Assembly: GCA_937907715.1 (NCBI GenBank)
Contig: CALERM010000149.1
Span: 1-6,629, forward strand
DNA from: an uncultured Clostridia bacterium
Lineage (GTDB): Bacteria; Bacillota; Clostridia; Oscillospirales; Oscillospiraceae
Length of the DNA stretch: 6,629 nucleotides
Direction of reading: 5' to 3'
Shown one piece after another: positions 5,816 to 6,629 of this stretch. Numbering within the stretch: the stretch's first letter is position 1; each line of letters opens with the position of its first letter. The notes under the pieces were generated by a model. That model ran no database searches, had not been told where the DNA came from, and worked only from the letters and a program-made list of their open reading frames with translations. A program made the position numbers and the translations under genes.

Positions 5816-6629
<814 letters not shown>

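Overview
The window looks like chromosomal DNA of a GC-rich, S-layer-bearing member of the Clostridia, perhaps the Oscillospiraceae. The reasons are SLH (S-layer homology) surface proteins, a lipoprotein signal, strong AGGAGG-type ribosome binding sites, a SAM-I riboswitch ahead of metK, and a small ferredoxin-thioredoxin-reductase-like protein. The lineage is inferred. No mobile element, rRNA, tRNA or CRISPR array was seen.

Region 1 (1-3905, + strand) is a cell-surface cluster of three genes. Gene 1 is cut at its 5' end and encodes a helical segment, a DUF4430 (transcobalamin C-terminal-like) domain, a beta repeat domain and three SLH motifs. Gene 2 encodes a secreted alpha/alpha-barrel protein of the prenyltransferase/terpenoid-cyclase/transcobalamin-like fold, also with three SLH motifs. 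Gene 3 abuts gene 2 with no gap and encodes a lipoprotein with a long acidic Glu/Pro spacer followed by a second DUF4430 domain. In animal intrinsic factor and transcobalamin, the alpha barrel and the DUF4430-like domain are the two halves of one vitamin B12-binding protein. Here they are encoded as separate, differently anchored proteins, so this cluster is the best candidate for an undescribed system: a split, surface-bound corrinoid (or other ligand) capture device. A strong terminator closes the cluster.

Region 2 (3914-4529, + strand) is a compact redox operon with an extended -10 promoter. It encodes a 68-residue protein with CPC/CMC/CHC cysteine pairs (ferredoxin-thioredoxin reductase catalytic-subunit-like) and a classical WCGPC thioredoxin, followed by a terminator.

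Region 3 (4536-5420, - strand) holds a single gene for a rhomboid/Derlin-like multi-pass membrane protein. It lacks the catalytic serine protease residues and ends in a Cys/His-rich, probably zinc-binding tail.

Region 4 (5586-6629, + strand) has a near-consensus promoter, a SAM-I (S-box) riboswitch, a riboswitch-controlled terminator, and the first 271 codons of metK (S-adenosylmethionine synthetase), which is cut by the window end inside the conserved GGGAFSGKD region.
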